A DNA stretch of 64,000 bases, from contig NZ_JAJEJR010000002.1 of the NCBI RefSeq assembly GCF_021390595.1, positions 1,054,001 to 1,118,000 on the forward strand, written 5' to 3'. The DNA is from Paraburkholderia sp. HP33-1. Its GTDB lineage: Bacteria; Pseudomonadota; Gammaproteobacteria; Burkholderiales; Burkholderiaceae. Shown piece after piece: positions 56,260-64,000 of this stretch. Numbering within the stretch: position 1 is the stretch's first letter; every line of letters begins with the position of its first letter. The position numbers and the translations under genes were made by a program. The notes below the pieces were generated by a model, which was not told the DNA's origin, made no database searches, and saw nothing but the letters and a program-made list of their open reading frames with translations.

Positions 56260-57018
56260 ATGACTCGCAACACTCGGCAGTTCTTTACATCGTTCCACGA
56301 CACCTCGAAACGCTCACGGGCCGCTGCGTTGTCGTTGCTGCTCGGCGCGGGCGCGCTCGGGTTGGTGCTCGCGCAACCCGTCGCGTTATCGGCGGAGAAC
56401 GCCGTCGTGATCGCGCCGCCCGCGCTCGACGAACCGATTCCGGCCAGCACCGCGCACGAGGAAACAGCGGTGTTCGCGGGCGGTTGCTTCTGGGGCGTGC
56501 AAGGCGTGTTCCAGCATGTGCGCGGCGTCACGCGGGCGGTGTCCGGTTACTCGGGCGGCTCACGCGAGAGCGCCGAGTACGAGACCGTCAGCGGCGGCCA
56601 GACGGGGCACGCCGAATCGGTGCAAGTCACGTTCGATCCCGGCAAGGTCACGTACGGCCAGTTGCTGCACGTGTATTTCTCGGTGGTTCAGGACCCGACC
56701 GAGCTGAATCGCCAGGGTCCCGACAGCGGCACGCAATACCGCTCCGCGATCTTTCCGCTGAACGACGCGCAGCGGCGCGTCGCGCAAAGCTATATTGCGC
56801 AGCTGGACAAGGCGCACGTGTTCCCCGCGCCGATCGTCACGAAGACGGAGCCGTACAAGGGCTTCTATCCGGCCGAGTCGTATCACCAGAACTATCTGAC
56901 GTTGCATCCCGATTCGGCCTATATCGTGTTCAATGACATGCCGAAAATCGCCAATCTGAAGCGCCTGTTCCCCAACCTGTATCGCGACAAGCCGGTGCTC
57001 GTGGAAGCCGGGCAATAA
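56260..57018 (+). CDS. msrA: Exported peptide methionine sulfoxide reductase MsrA
   Basis: 252 residues. A signal peptide or anchor (about 20-45, LSLLLGAGALGLVLAQPVAL) precedes the MsrA domain. Active-site Cys76 is in GGCFWG, and the family blocks SGYSGGSRESAEYETVSGGQ and GTQYRSAIF follow. The domain is followed by an extra ~40-residue tail. It repairs S-methionine sulfoxide, here likely in periplasmic proteins. No MsrB lies beside it. Confidence 0.93.
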   Translation: MTRNTRQFFTSFHDTSKRSRAAALSLLLGAGALGLVLAQPVALSAENAVVIAPPALDEPIPASTAHEETAVFAGGCFWGVQGVFQHVRGVTRAVSGYSGGSRESAEYETVSGGQTGHAESVQVTFDPGKVTYGQLLHVYFSVVQDPTELNRQGPDSGTQYRSAIFPLNDAQRRVAQSYIAQLDKAHVFPAPIVTKTEPYKGFYPAESYHQNYLTLHPDSAYIVFNDMPKIANLKRLFPNLYRDKPVLVEAGQ

Positions 57019-57412
57019 GCTCTCCGAACAGCGGCGCAAGTAGCGCCGCTTCCCCACCTGACCCGATCTCCGTTACTCCTTTCGTCGCGACCGTCATCAA
57101 TCCTCCACAGACTTGGCGCATATCTTGCGAACCGCTGAGCCGTTGGTCATCGTCCACGTTGCCGCGTTGACGCGGCGCGCGGACGGCGCGCAATGGCCAT
57201 ACAACCGGCAGGCTCCGCGGGCTCGCAGCGCCTCGTGTGCATCGCACAGCACGCGTCAATGACTGGAAAAAATTACACGCCGTAAGTAGCAGTGCGGCGG
57301 TCGTCCTGGCTTTTGGGTCCGCACTGGACCCCGGGCGAGAACCCAACCTCTTCGCGACGAGCGGGATCGGAGGCGTCTGGTGTTGAGCAGCCGTAGAAAG
57401 AAGCGGGGCGCC
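57019..57412. other. 394-bp intergenic region
   Basis: A hairpin with arms AGCGGCGC and GCGCCGCT (57030-57050) sits 11 bp after the msrA stop and could act as its terminator, though the tail is TTCCCC. The remainder holds the MipA-gene promoter; no clear boxes were recognised. Confidence 0.45.
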
Positions 57413-58279
57413 ATGCCTCGCCACAAACAACCCGGCATCGCGGCGAGTCCTCTCGTCGCCGCGACCTTGGGCGTGATGGCCTGCGTGCCGGCTGTGGCCG
57501 TCGCGCAAACGCCTTCGCCGCTCGGCGAATGGCAATACTCGGCGGGTATTCCACTGCAGAAGATGTGGGAGCCGAATATTCCTGACTGGCAACTGCGCTT
57601 CGGCATGGCCACCTCGTTCCAGCCGCGCTTCGAGGGTTCTGACCGCTATCACGTGGTGGCTGGCCCCAGCATCGACGTGCGCTACAAGGATCTGTTCTTT
57701 CTGTCGAGCGGCGAAGGCTTCGGCGTGAATTTCGCTCAGGGCGAGAAATGGCGCATGAGTCTCGCCGCGGTCTACGACCTTGGACGACGCGCGCAGGACG
57801 ATCCCCAGGAACTCAACGGGCTCGGCAACATCAACCCGGCGCCGGGTCTGAAACTCTCGGGCGAGTACGTCGTGTCGAGGAATTTTCCGCTCGTGTTGCG
57901 CGCCGATATCCGCCGCTATTTCGGCGGATCGAACGGCTGGATCGGCGATCTCGGCGCTTATATGCCGATGCCGGGCAGCACGGAGCAGTTCTTCTGGTTC
58001 GCGGGCCCGAACGTGGTGCTTGCGGACTCCGATTACATGAACAGCTGGTTCGGGGTCAATCAGGAGCAGGCCGCGCACTCGCAGTATCCGAAGTACCACG
58101 CGAGCGCGGGCTTCAAGTCGGTGGGCTTCGGCGTCAGCTTGATCTGGCTGTTCAGCAAGCACTGGTTCGCGACCGCCGACGGCGCGTTCGAGCAGCTCGT
58201 CGGCAGCGCGGGCAACAGTCCGATCACGCGCAGCCGGGCGACCGGTGTCGCCGACGTGTCGATCAACTATTGGTTCTGA
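57413..58279 (+). CDS. MipA/OmpV-family outer-membrane protein
   Basis: 288 residues from the ATG at 57413 (GTG at 57380 possible). A signal peptide (ending ...PAVAVAQT) leads into a beta-barrel with the MipA opening PLGEWQYSAGIPL and PSIDVRYKDLFFLSSGEGFGV. It ends in NYWF, with a terminal aromatic for BAM insertion. MipA/OmpV proteins scaffold murein enzymes or act as outer-membrane adhesins. A regulator gene follows 101 bp downstream. Confidence 0.88.
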   Translation: MPRHKQPGIAASPLVAATLGVMACVPAVAVAQTPSPLGEWQYSAGIPLQKMWEPNIPDWQLRFGMATSFQPRFEGSDRYHVVAGPSIDVRYKDLFFLSSGEGFGVNFAQGEKWRMSLAAVYDLGRRAQDDPQELNGLGNINPAPGLKLSGEYVVSRNFPLVLRADIRRYFGGSNGWIGDLGAYMPMPGSTEQFFWFAGPNVVLADSDYMNSWFGVNQEQAAHSQYPKYHASAGFKSVGFGVSLIWLFSKHWFATADGAFEQLVGSAGNSPITRSRATGVADVSINYWF

Positions 58280-58380
58280 ACGCGGCGACGCCGCCACCAC
58301 ACTGCGACGCCGTGGGGCTAGCCCTCGCTGTGCTACGCTTGGCGCAACCGAATTCACGCAGCGAAAACACGAATCCCATC

Positions 58381-59205
58381 ATGCGTTCCTGGCGTCTCGT
58401 ATCACCGCAGCGCAGCGGCCAGATCAGCACCGCGCTCGCTACCGATCTCGTCATGGCGATCTCCCATCCGGACGCCGATGCGCTCGCCGCGAGCATCCTG
58501 CGCACGGTTGATGAGTCGCTGTCGCTGCCGGTCTCGCAGTGCACGATCTTCGCGTATGAGTTCGATGCGCGGCCGCGTACCGTGTCGGCGGCCGATCATC
58601 GCGGTGGGCATTTTCTGCGCGATGTCGCCAAGCGCTACGCCACGCATTTCTATGCGCTCGACGGCAATCGCGCGATCATCGGCCCGGCGAACCACCGGCG
58701 GCACGCGCCGTCGCGCGATGCGCTGGTGCTGCATCAGCAACACGGCGACGAAATCGAAAACGAAGCGTATCGCGCGGCCTGCTACGCGCAGCCGAACGTG
58801 TCGGACCGGCTTTCGTTGCTCGTTCGGCCGGTGGACGGCGTGTGGCTGTCGATCAACCTGTATCGCGACCGCGCGTACGGCGTGTTTGCGCCGGGCGAAC
58901 TGGAGCGGATCGAAAGCGTCGCGCCGCTGTTCGCGCATGCGGCGAAGAGCCACTACGCGCTGAACGGACAACATCAGCAGGGCACCGGCGCGGCGATGCT
59001 CGCACGCGTGCGGCGCGTGTGTCCGGCGCTGACGCCGCGCGAGCTCGACGTGCTGCGCGGCACGCTCGAAGGCGCCAGCGCCGCCGAGATCGCCGGGCAG
59101 ATGGGCGTGAAGCCCGCGAGCGTCGTCACGTATCAGAAGCGCGCGTATGCGCGGCTTGGAATTTCGAATCAGCGGCAACTGTTCGCGCTGTGCGTGCAGC
59201 CTTAG
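58381..59205 (+). CDS. LuxR-family (NarL-type HTH) transcriptional regulator
   Basis: 274 residues from the ATG at 58381; the frame is open upstream through the MipA gene but without a start signal. The N-terminal ~200 residues are a GAF/autoinducer-like sensor that I cannot assign. The C-terminal HTH is ALTPRELDVLRGTLEGASAAE with GVKPASVVTYQKRAYARLGI. The last codon overlaps a remnant LysR gene on the other strand. Confidence 0.82.
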   Translation: MRSWRLVSPQRSGQISTALATDLVMAISHPDADALAASILRTVDESLSLPVSQCTIFAYEFDARPRTVSAADHRGGHFLRDVAKRYATHFYALDGNRAIIGPANHRRHAPSRDALVLHQQHGDEIENEAYRAACYAQPNVSDRLSLLVRPVDGVWLSINLYRDRAYGVFAPGELERIESVAPLFAHAAKSHYALNGQHQQGTGAAMLARVRRVCPALTPRELDVLRGTLEGASAAEIAGQMGVKPASVVTYQKRAYARLGISNQRQLFALCVQP

Positions 59206-59378
59206 CTGCGTGTCTGCCGATCCCAGCGTTTCATCCACGGCATCACGAAATCCGCAAAACCATCGGCCGATGGCGACAGCGCACGCTCGGTCGAGCGATA
59301 CACGCAGCGTTCGCGAATCGTTTCCGGATCGACGATGCGCTTCACTACGAGCCCGAACGTGCGCGCAAGCGGGTCGAC
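59202..59378 (-). pseudogene. C-terminal remnant of a LysR-family regulator
   Basis: A minus-strand frame runs from a stop at 59379-59381 through 58 codons to TAA at 59202-59204. Its protein shows ERALSPSADGFADFVMPWMK, the typical end of a LysR regulator, preceded by LARTFGLVVKRIVDPETI. No start codon or upstream part is left. It is a degraded gene; most of the region it occupied is now the 275-bp gap before the aminotransferase. Confidence 0.6.
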
Positions 59379-59481
59379 TTAGCCCGGCAAACCCGCTTAG
59401 ACTTGAGGTTTGCCCTGTCGTCCTGCGCCGCGCGGACGACCGCTACAACAGGCCTTCAGAGGCCGCCTTCAAGGACCCGTC

Positions 59482-60681
59482 ATGTTCGACCATATTCCCG
59501 CCTATCCGGGCGACCCGATTCTGAGCCTGAACGAGGACTTTCAGCTGGACCCCCGGCCGAACAAGGTCAACCTCAGCATCGGTATCTATTTCGACGACGC
59601 CGGCAAGCTGCCGATGATCGACGCGGTGCGCCGCGCCGAAACCGCTCTGCTCGACGCGATCGGCCCGCGCTCGTATCTGCCGATGGCCGGTCTGCCGCTG
59701 TATCGCGACACCGCGCAGGCGCTCGTGTTCGGCGCGAATAGCGCGGCGCGCGCCGAAGGCCGGATCGCAACGCTGCAAACGCTCGGCGGCTCGGGCGCCC
59801 TGAAGGTCGGCGCCGATTTCCTCAAGCGCTATTTCCCGGGCTCGCAGATGTGGATCAGCGATCCGAGCTGGGAAAACCATCGCGTCATCTTCGAAGGCGC
59901 AGGCCTGACGGTCAACACGTATCCGTACTACGACCCGCAAACGGGCGGCCTGCGTTTCGCCGAGATGCTCGCCGCGATCGACGCGCTCCCGGAAAAGAGC
60001 GTCGTGCTGCTGCACGCGTGCTGCCATAACCCGACCGGCGTCGATCTGAGCCCGGCGCAATGGGCCGAACTGACGCCCGTTTTGCAGCGCCGCAAGCTGA
60101 TCGCGTTCGTCGACATGGCCTACCAGGGTTTCGGCGCGGGCCTCGAAGAAGACGCAGCGCCGGTACGCCTGCTCGCCGACGCGAACGTGCCGCTGATCGT
60201 CGCGAATTCGTTCTCGAAGAATTTCTCGCTGTACGGCGAGCGCGTCGGCGCGTTGAGCGTCGTCTGCAAGAGCGCCGACGAAGCCGCGCGCGTGGCCGGC
60301 CAGCTGATGTCGGCGGTGCGCGCGAACTACAGCAATCCGCCGACGCACGGCGCGCGCCTCGTTGCCAACGTGCTCGCCGACGCGACGCTGCGCGCGTCGT
60401 GGGAAGCCGAACTCGGCGCGATGCGCGAGCGTATTCTGGCGATGCGCAACGTGATCCACGCGGGGCTCGACGGACGCGTCGATGAAGTAATGCGTGCGCG
60501 CTACGTCGCGCAGCGCGGCATGTTCACCTACACGGGCCTGTCCGAGAGCCAGGTCGAGCGTCTGCGCAACGAATACGCGGTGTACGTGCTGCGCTCGGGG
60601 CGCATGTGCGTCGCGGGGCTGAACGCGCGCAACGCGGACTATGTTGCGTCGTCGATCGCGGCGGTGGTGTCGGGCGCCTGA
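59482..60681 (+). CDS. tyrB: Aromatic amino-acid aminotransferase
   Basis: 399 residues; AAGGA lies before the ATG at 59482. It is a class I aminotransferase of the AspC/TyrB subgroup: GSGALKVGADFLKRYFPG, WENHRVIFEGAG, CCHNPTG, and PLP Lys246 in NSFSKNFSLYGERVG. The substrates are aromatic amino acids and aspartate with 2-oxoglutarate. AspC and TyrB are hard to tell apart by sequence; TyrB is favoured from family resemblance. Confidence 0.85.
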   Translation: MFDHIPAYPGDPILSLNEDFQLDPRPNKVNLSIGIYFDDAGKLPMIDAVRRAETALLDAIGPRSYLPMAGLPLYRDTAQALVFGANSAARAEGRIATLQTLGGSGALKVGADFLKRYFPGSQMWISDPSWENHRVIFEGAGLTVNTYPYYDPQTGGLRFAEMLAAIDALPEKSVVLLHACCHNPTGVDLSPAQWAELTPVLQRRKLIAFVDMAYQGFGAGLEEDAAPVRLLADANVPLIVANSFSKNFSLYGERVGALSVVCKSADEAARVAGQLMSAVRANYSNPPTHGARLVANVLADATLRASWEAELGAMRERILAMRNVIHAGLDGRVDEVMRARYVAQRGMFTYTGLSESQVERLRNEYAVYVLRSGRMCVAGLNARNADYVASSIAAVVSGA

Positions 60682-60780
60682 AATCGCCCGGCGGTCTGGC
60701 CGCCGTTGCAGCACGGGTGAATTCGGATGGGCGGCGCGCACTGGCGCGCCGTCACAACGACGATCATGGAGACACTGACG

Positions 60781-61575
60781 ATGGCCACGACCCTCGAAGC
60801 GCAACCGGCAAGCTCGCCCAGATCCGCCACGATGCATCCGGACGAATGGCAGGCGCGCGTGCAACTCGCGGCGTGCTACCGGATTTTCGATCTGCTCGGT
60901 TGGACCGAGATGATCTACAACCACATCACGCTGCGTGTGCCCGCAAGCGTCAGCGGCGCAGAGCGGCACTTCCTGATCAACCCGTTCGGGCTGCACTACA
61001 GCGAAGTGACCGCGAGCAATCTGGTGAAGATCGATGCGCAGGGGCGCGTGCTCGACGGCTCACCGTATCCGGTGAACCCGGCCGGCTTCGTCGTGCATGC
61101 GGCGATTCACGAGGGCTTGCGCGACGCGCACTGTGTGATGCACACGCATACAACGGCGGGCGTCGCGGTGGCCTGTCTCGAAGAGGGCTTGCAGCAAACC
61201 AACTTCTATAGCGCGCAGTTGCACGATCGGATCGCGTATCACGACTTCGAGGGCATCACGGTTCATGCGGAAGAGGGGCCGCGGCTGCTCGCGCATATCG
61301 GCGACAAACAGGCGGTGATCCTGCGCAATCACGGTCTGCTGTCGTGGGGTCGCACGTTGCCGCAGGCCTTCGCGATTCTGTGGACGCTCAATCGCGCGTG
61401 CGAAATCCAGATGGCGACATTCTCGATGGGCCGCGCGCGGCCGGTGCCGGAGGAGGTCGCCATTCGCTGCTCGCGCGACGCGTTGCAGTTCGACCCGCGC
61501 CACGGCGCCGGGCAGGACGTGTTCGATGCGCTGGTGCGGCGGGTCGATCGGATCGATGTGAGCTACCGGCAATGA
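60781..61575 (+). CDS. Class II aldolase/adducin-family protein
   Basis: 264 residues. The ATG at 60781 follows GGAGA; 60766 is an alternative. Zinc-site motifs CVMHTHTTAGVAV and ILRNHGLLSWG, and the GWTEMIYNHITLRVP block, define the AraD/FucA-like fold. The adducin-type members are often of unknown substrate. It is 99 bp after tyrB and 47 bp before the reductase, so the three probably form an operon. Confidence 0.88.
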   Translation: MATTLEAQPASSPRSATMHPDEWQARVQLAACYRIFDLLGWTEMIYNHITLRVPASVSGAERHFLINPFGLHYSEVTASNLVKIDAQGRVLDGSPYPVNPAGFVVHAAIHEGLRDAHCVMHTHTTAGVAVACLEEGLQQTNFYSAQLHDRIAYHDFEGITVHAEEGPRLLAHIGDKQAVILRNHGLLSWGRTLPQAFAILWTLNRACEIQMATFSMGRARPVPEEVAIRCSRDALQFDPRHGAGQDVFDALVRRVDRIDVSYRQ

Positions 61576-61622
61576 CCGAAGTCACGCGGCACTAAACAGA
61601 GCAACAGGTAAGGATTCAGGCG

Positions 61623-62606
61623 ATGAACGTAGCGATCTATGGCGCCGGCGCGATCGGCGGCCGGATGGGAGTGAAGCTCGCGCAGGCCGGGCATCAGGTG
61701 AGCGTAGTTGCGCGCGGCGCGACGCTCGACGCCGTACGCCAGCATGGTCTGCGACTGATCGAAGGCGGCGTGATCTACGCCGAGCAGGTGAAGGCGAGCG
61801 ACAAGCCGGCCGACCTCGGCGTGCAGGAACTCGTCGTGATCGCGGTCAAGGGCCCGGCGATGGCGGCGGTGGCCGCGCATATCAAGCCGCTGCTCGGCCC
61901 GGAAAGCGTCGTGCTGACGGCGATGAACGGCGTGCCGTGGTGGTTCTGCGACGGCCTCGACGGCGAGCTCGCCGGCCAGCGCCTGAAGACGATCGATCCC
62001 GATGGAGCGATCGCCGCCGCGATCCCGGCCGCGCAGACGGTCGGCTGCGTCGTGCATGCCAGTTGCCTGATCGATGCGCCTGGCGTGATCCGGCATCACC
62101 AAGGCAACGGGCTGATCGTCGGCGAGGCGTCGGGCAAGCCGAGCGAGCGCGTCGAGCTGCTCGCCGCGCTGCTGCAGGCGGCGGGCTTTAACGCGACGGT
62201 CTCGGCGCAGATCCAGCGCGACGTCTGGTTCAAGCTGTGGGGCAACATGACGATGAACCCGGTCAGTGCGATCACCGGCGCGACGACCGACCGGATCCTC
62301 GGCGACGAACTCGTGCGCGGCTTCGTCACGCACGTCATGCTGGAGGCGAAGGAAATCGGCGCGCGCTTCGGCATCCCGATCGACCAGGCACCCGAGGACC
62401 GTCATGCGGTCACGCTGAAGCTTGGTGCGATGAAGACTTCGATGCTGCAGGACGTGCAGGCTGGTAAGGCGGTCGAACTCGACGCGTTGGTGGGTGCGGT
62501 GCGCGAACTCGGGCAGCTCACGCGCGTGCCGACGCCTTATACGGATGCGTTGCTCGGGCTCGCGCGGCTGCATGCGAGTATGTTGGGGTTGTATCCGAAG
62601 CAGTGA
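61623..62606 (+). CDS. Ketopantoate reductase-family (PanE/ApbA-like) dehydrogenase
   Basis: 327 residues. The Rossmann motif is AIYGAGAIGGRMGVKL. The C-terminal ApbA domain has VWFKLWGNMTMNPVSAITGA, including the Lys and Asn used by PanE. Many members of this family act on other 2-oxo acids; 2-dehydropantoate reduction is only one option. It lies next to a class II aldolase, which may supply its substrate. Confidence 0.85.
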   Translation: MNVAIYGAGAIGGRMGVKLAQAGHQVSVVARGATLDAVRQHGLRLIEGGVIYAEQVKASDKPADLGVQELVVIAVKGPAMAAVAAHIKPLLGPESVVLTAMNGVPWWFCDGLDGELAGQRLKTIDPDGAIAAAIPAAQTVGCVVHASCLIDAPGVIRHHQGNGLIVGEASGKPSERVELLAALLQAAGFNATVSAQIQRDVWFKLWGNMTMNPVSAITGATTDRILGDELVRGFVTHVMLEAKEIGARFGIPIDQAPEDRHAVTLKLGAMKTSMLQDVQAGKAVELDALVGAVRELGQLTRVPTPYTDALLGLARLHASMLGLYPKQ

Positions 62607-62726
62607 GGTCGTGGGGCAGGGAAGCGGAATTCGTTGGGCTGGCCGGACTCATGCCGCGAATTCGTCATTGTCGATCCATTCGCGACTCGCGGTGGCCTGT
62701 CGACGCTCCCGTGCATTATCTAGAAC

Positions 62727-63272
62727 TCATTGTGCCGCTCCGGATGACAAGCACGCGCCGACCGTTGAACTGGCACCCACGGCCGTGTTCGGCGCCGCCG
62801 ATTGCCCGCACGCCTGGTTGACGGGGACGGTATCCGAAATCGGTGTCATCGTGGGCGGAACATAGTAGATATAGGCGCTGGCGACGCAAGCCGGCTGTCC
62901 AAAGGTTGTACCGGAACAGGTGTCGAGAATGCTGTTGCCATGTGCGTCGGTGGCCGTGAATTCCCGGTCGGGAACCAGGTTGTCATATGGCAGCAGCTTG
63001 TAGTTCCGGTGCAGGTCCCACACGATGGTGTACCAAGCCTGATAGGCCTGGCTATGGTAGCCGCCGCCGCGCCCCGATCCGCCGCAGCGGGTCCACGCGT
63101 AGATCTCGCCGCGGATATACCCGTTCTTGTCGAATCCTGTGACATAGCTGGCCACATGTACACCGCCGCACGAGACGCCGAGCAGCGTCGGGTATGCCGA
63201 CGGCAACGGCAGGGCGACCTGAGCCTGCACAACGGCACTCGCCAGCAGCCCCAGCAAACCCATCATCTTCAT
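62727..63272 (-). CDS. Secreted Cys-containing protein of unknown function
   Basis: 181 residues. A clear signal peptide (MKMMGLLGLLASAVVQAQ) is followed by a mature protein with six cysteines (SCGGVHV, TRCGGSG, DTCSGT, QPACVAS, QACGQ, GACLSS), which could form three disulfides in the periplasm or outside. Aromatic-rich stretches (YQAWYTIVWDLHRNY, YIYYVPPT) are present. I do not recognise the family. It is convergent with the reductase and alone. Confidence 0.65.
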   Translation of the reverse strand: MKMMGLLGLLASAVVQAQVALPLPSAYPTLLGVSCGGVHVASYVTGFDKNGYIRGEIYAWTRCGGSGRGGGYHSQAYQAWYTIVWDLHRNYKLLPYDNLVPDREFTATDAHGNSILDTCSGTTFGQPACVASAYIYYVPPTMTPISDTVPVNQACGQSAAPNTAVGASSTVGACLSSGAAQ

Positions 63273-63800
63273 GACGTGTCTCCCGGTTGGTTGAAGTAGC
63301 GCAGCAGGCGGGTCGGACTGACGGATAAAGTGGCCTCGGGACTTGTGGCCGAGAGGCTGATGATGCTTTGCGGTTAGCTAATGGCCAATTCGAGGGCCGG
63401 TTGCAGCATGTTTGCCACCTGTTCGGTCTTTGTTATAGGCAAATTCAGGCGGTGCAACCAGACAGATTGGAGGGGGCGTCGGCCAGAATGTCGGTCGAAG
63501 TCTGAGCTGCCGCTTATCAACAGACGTTCGCCATGCGACTGGGTAGGAGCGCTTTTGGCCGAACATTGAAGTACCGCGACGGCTCGTTGGCCGTGAGGGA
63601 GCCTTGGTAGCGACTTCGGTTTCCGATGCACATCCGACGATCAGCACACTCTGATCCGGTTGCAGCGTAAATCGATCCTTCGCCTGAACATTCAATTGGT
63701 TGGCGCACCCGCCGTACCACCGGCACATGACATTCTCGTTGCCCAAAAATGCATGATTGTGCACGTTTACATTCTTGATTGTGCACAGTAAGCTGCGCCC
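63273..63800. other. 528-bp intergenic region
   Basis: It lies between the leftward secreted-protein gene and the DeoR gene. Frames of 60-130 codons exist on the minus strand but have no start signals or recognisable domains. The right end holds two TGATTGTGCAC repeats. Nothing else can be supported. Confidence 0.4.
63754..63786 (+). promoter_or_regulatory. Direct repeats before the DeoR gene
   Basis: TGATTGTGCAC occurs at 63754-63764 and 63776-63786, 22 bp (two helical turns) apart, and ends 14 bp before the DeoR start. The geometry suits a dimeric or tetrameric regulator binding one face, so autoregulation is likely. Confidence 0.6.
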
Positions 63801-64000
63801 ATGAATGACAATATTCCCCTCGCACGACGCGACGAGATTGCACGTCGGCTCGCCCTCGGCCAGCCGGTTGTGGCGGCTACGCTTGCCATCGAATTCAATA
63901 TTTCGGAAGATGCGATTCGTCGCGATCTCCGCGCACTCGCCGCTGAGGGACTGTGCCGCAGGGTCTACGGAGGCGCGTTGCCCATCACGCCCACGTCTGC
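63801..64000 (+). CDS. DeoR-family transcriptional regulator, N-terminal part
   Basis: The first 66 codons from the ATG at 63801; the gene runs off the right edge. The DeoR-type HTH is seen in RRDEIARRLALGQPVVAAT and FNISEDAIRRDLRALAAEGL, followed by RRVYGGALP, the hallmark junction to the sugar-phosphate sensor domain. It probably controls a nearby sugar or purine/nucleoside gene set to the right. Confidence 0.88.
   Translation, partial: MNDNIPLARRDEIARRLALGQPVVAATLAIEFNISEDAIRRDLRALAAEGLCRRVYGGALPITPTS

Noticed and set aside
1..64000. Search for CRISPR arrays, transposases, phage genes and RNA genes
   Set aside because: No regularly spaced repeats, insertion-sequence ends, integrase or structural-RNA sequences were recognised by eye.

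Overview
The window is high-GC, gene-dense DNA with many divergent regulator–enzyme pairs and proteins typical of Burkholderiales. The whole set (ACC deaminase with its Lrp-type regulator, OprB porin, MocR, MalT-like and VpsR-like regulators, an extra sigma-54 gene, NifQ without nif genes) best fits a plant- or soil-associated Paraburkholderia/Burkholderia. This is inference from gene content. No rRNA, tRNA, CRISPR array, transposase or prophage was seen; the window reads as ordinary chromosome or chromid with a few gene remnants.

Layout. 0-9.4 kb: a partial ABC permease, an OprB porin, a carboxymuconolactone decarboxylase/AraC pair, a FUSC membrane protein, and a MocR regulator divergent from a DadA-like oxidase and a branched-chain amino-acid type binding protein. 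9.9-16.2 kb: an orphan response regulator and a MalT-like LuxR regulator followed by small envelope or stress proteins (DUF4142, glycine zipper, PA2169-type four-helix, BON). 16.5-19.4 kb: a complete rpoN, a glycine-zipper/His-rich protein, and a displaced second copy of the RpoN C-terminus followed by a strong terminator. 19.5-24.6 kb: an aminotransferase, a sulfotransferase, a di-iron ferritin-like protein and an S10 serine carboxypeptidase. 24.7-28.3 kb: a GntR regulator and the lutABC lactate-oxidation operon with a well-formed promoter and operator. 28.3-32.4 kb: a LexA box in front of a FAN1-like VRR-NUC nuclease gene and a DinG/XPD-type helicase gene. 32.4-39.3 kb: an MscS channel, a VpsR-like sigma-54 activator and an orphan CpaE/TadZ ATPase.

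39.5-44.2 kb: a NAMPT-like phosphoribosyltransferase, then a molybdenum-linked group (NifQ, a ModE-type HTH protein, a DUF2325 protein) with two ModE-box-like palindromes in the DUF2325/SnoaL intergenic region. 44.3-49.5 kb: a GNAT, an MFS exporter, and an isocitrate lyase/PEP mutase-family enzyme with a -24/-12 promoter, divergent from a PrpR-like activator. 49.5-53.4 kb: an OxyR-type site with ahpC-ahpF, then DoxX and pirin. 53.5-57 kb: a LysR regulator, acdS/Lrp regulator and an exported MsrA. 57.4-64 kb: MipA, a LuxR regulator, a LysR remnant, an aromatic aminotransferase, a class II aldolase, a ketopantoate reductase-like protein, a secreted Cys-containing protein and the start of a DeoR regulator.

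The most interesting circuits are the LexA-controlled nuclease/helicase pair, the NifQ-ModE-DUF2325 module with its Mo-boxes, and the sigma-54 elements: a stand-alone rpoN, two enhancer-binding proteins, one recognisable -24/-12 promoter and a relic of a rearrangement at the rpoN 3' end.
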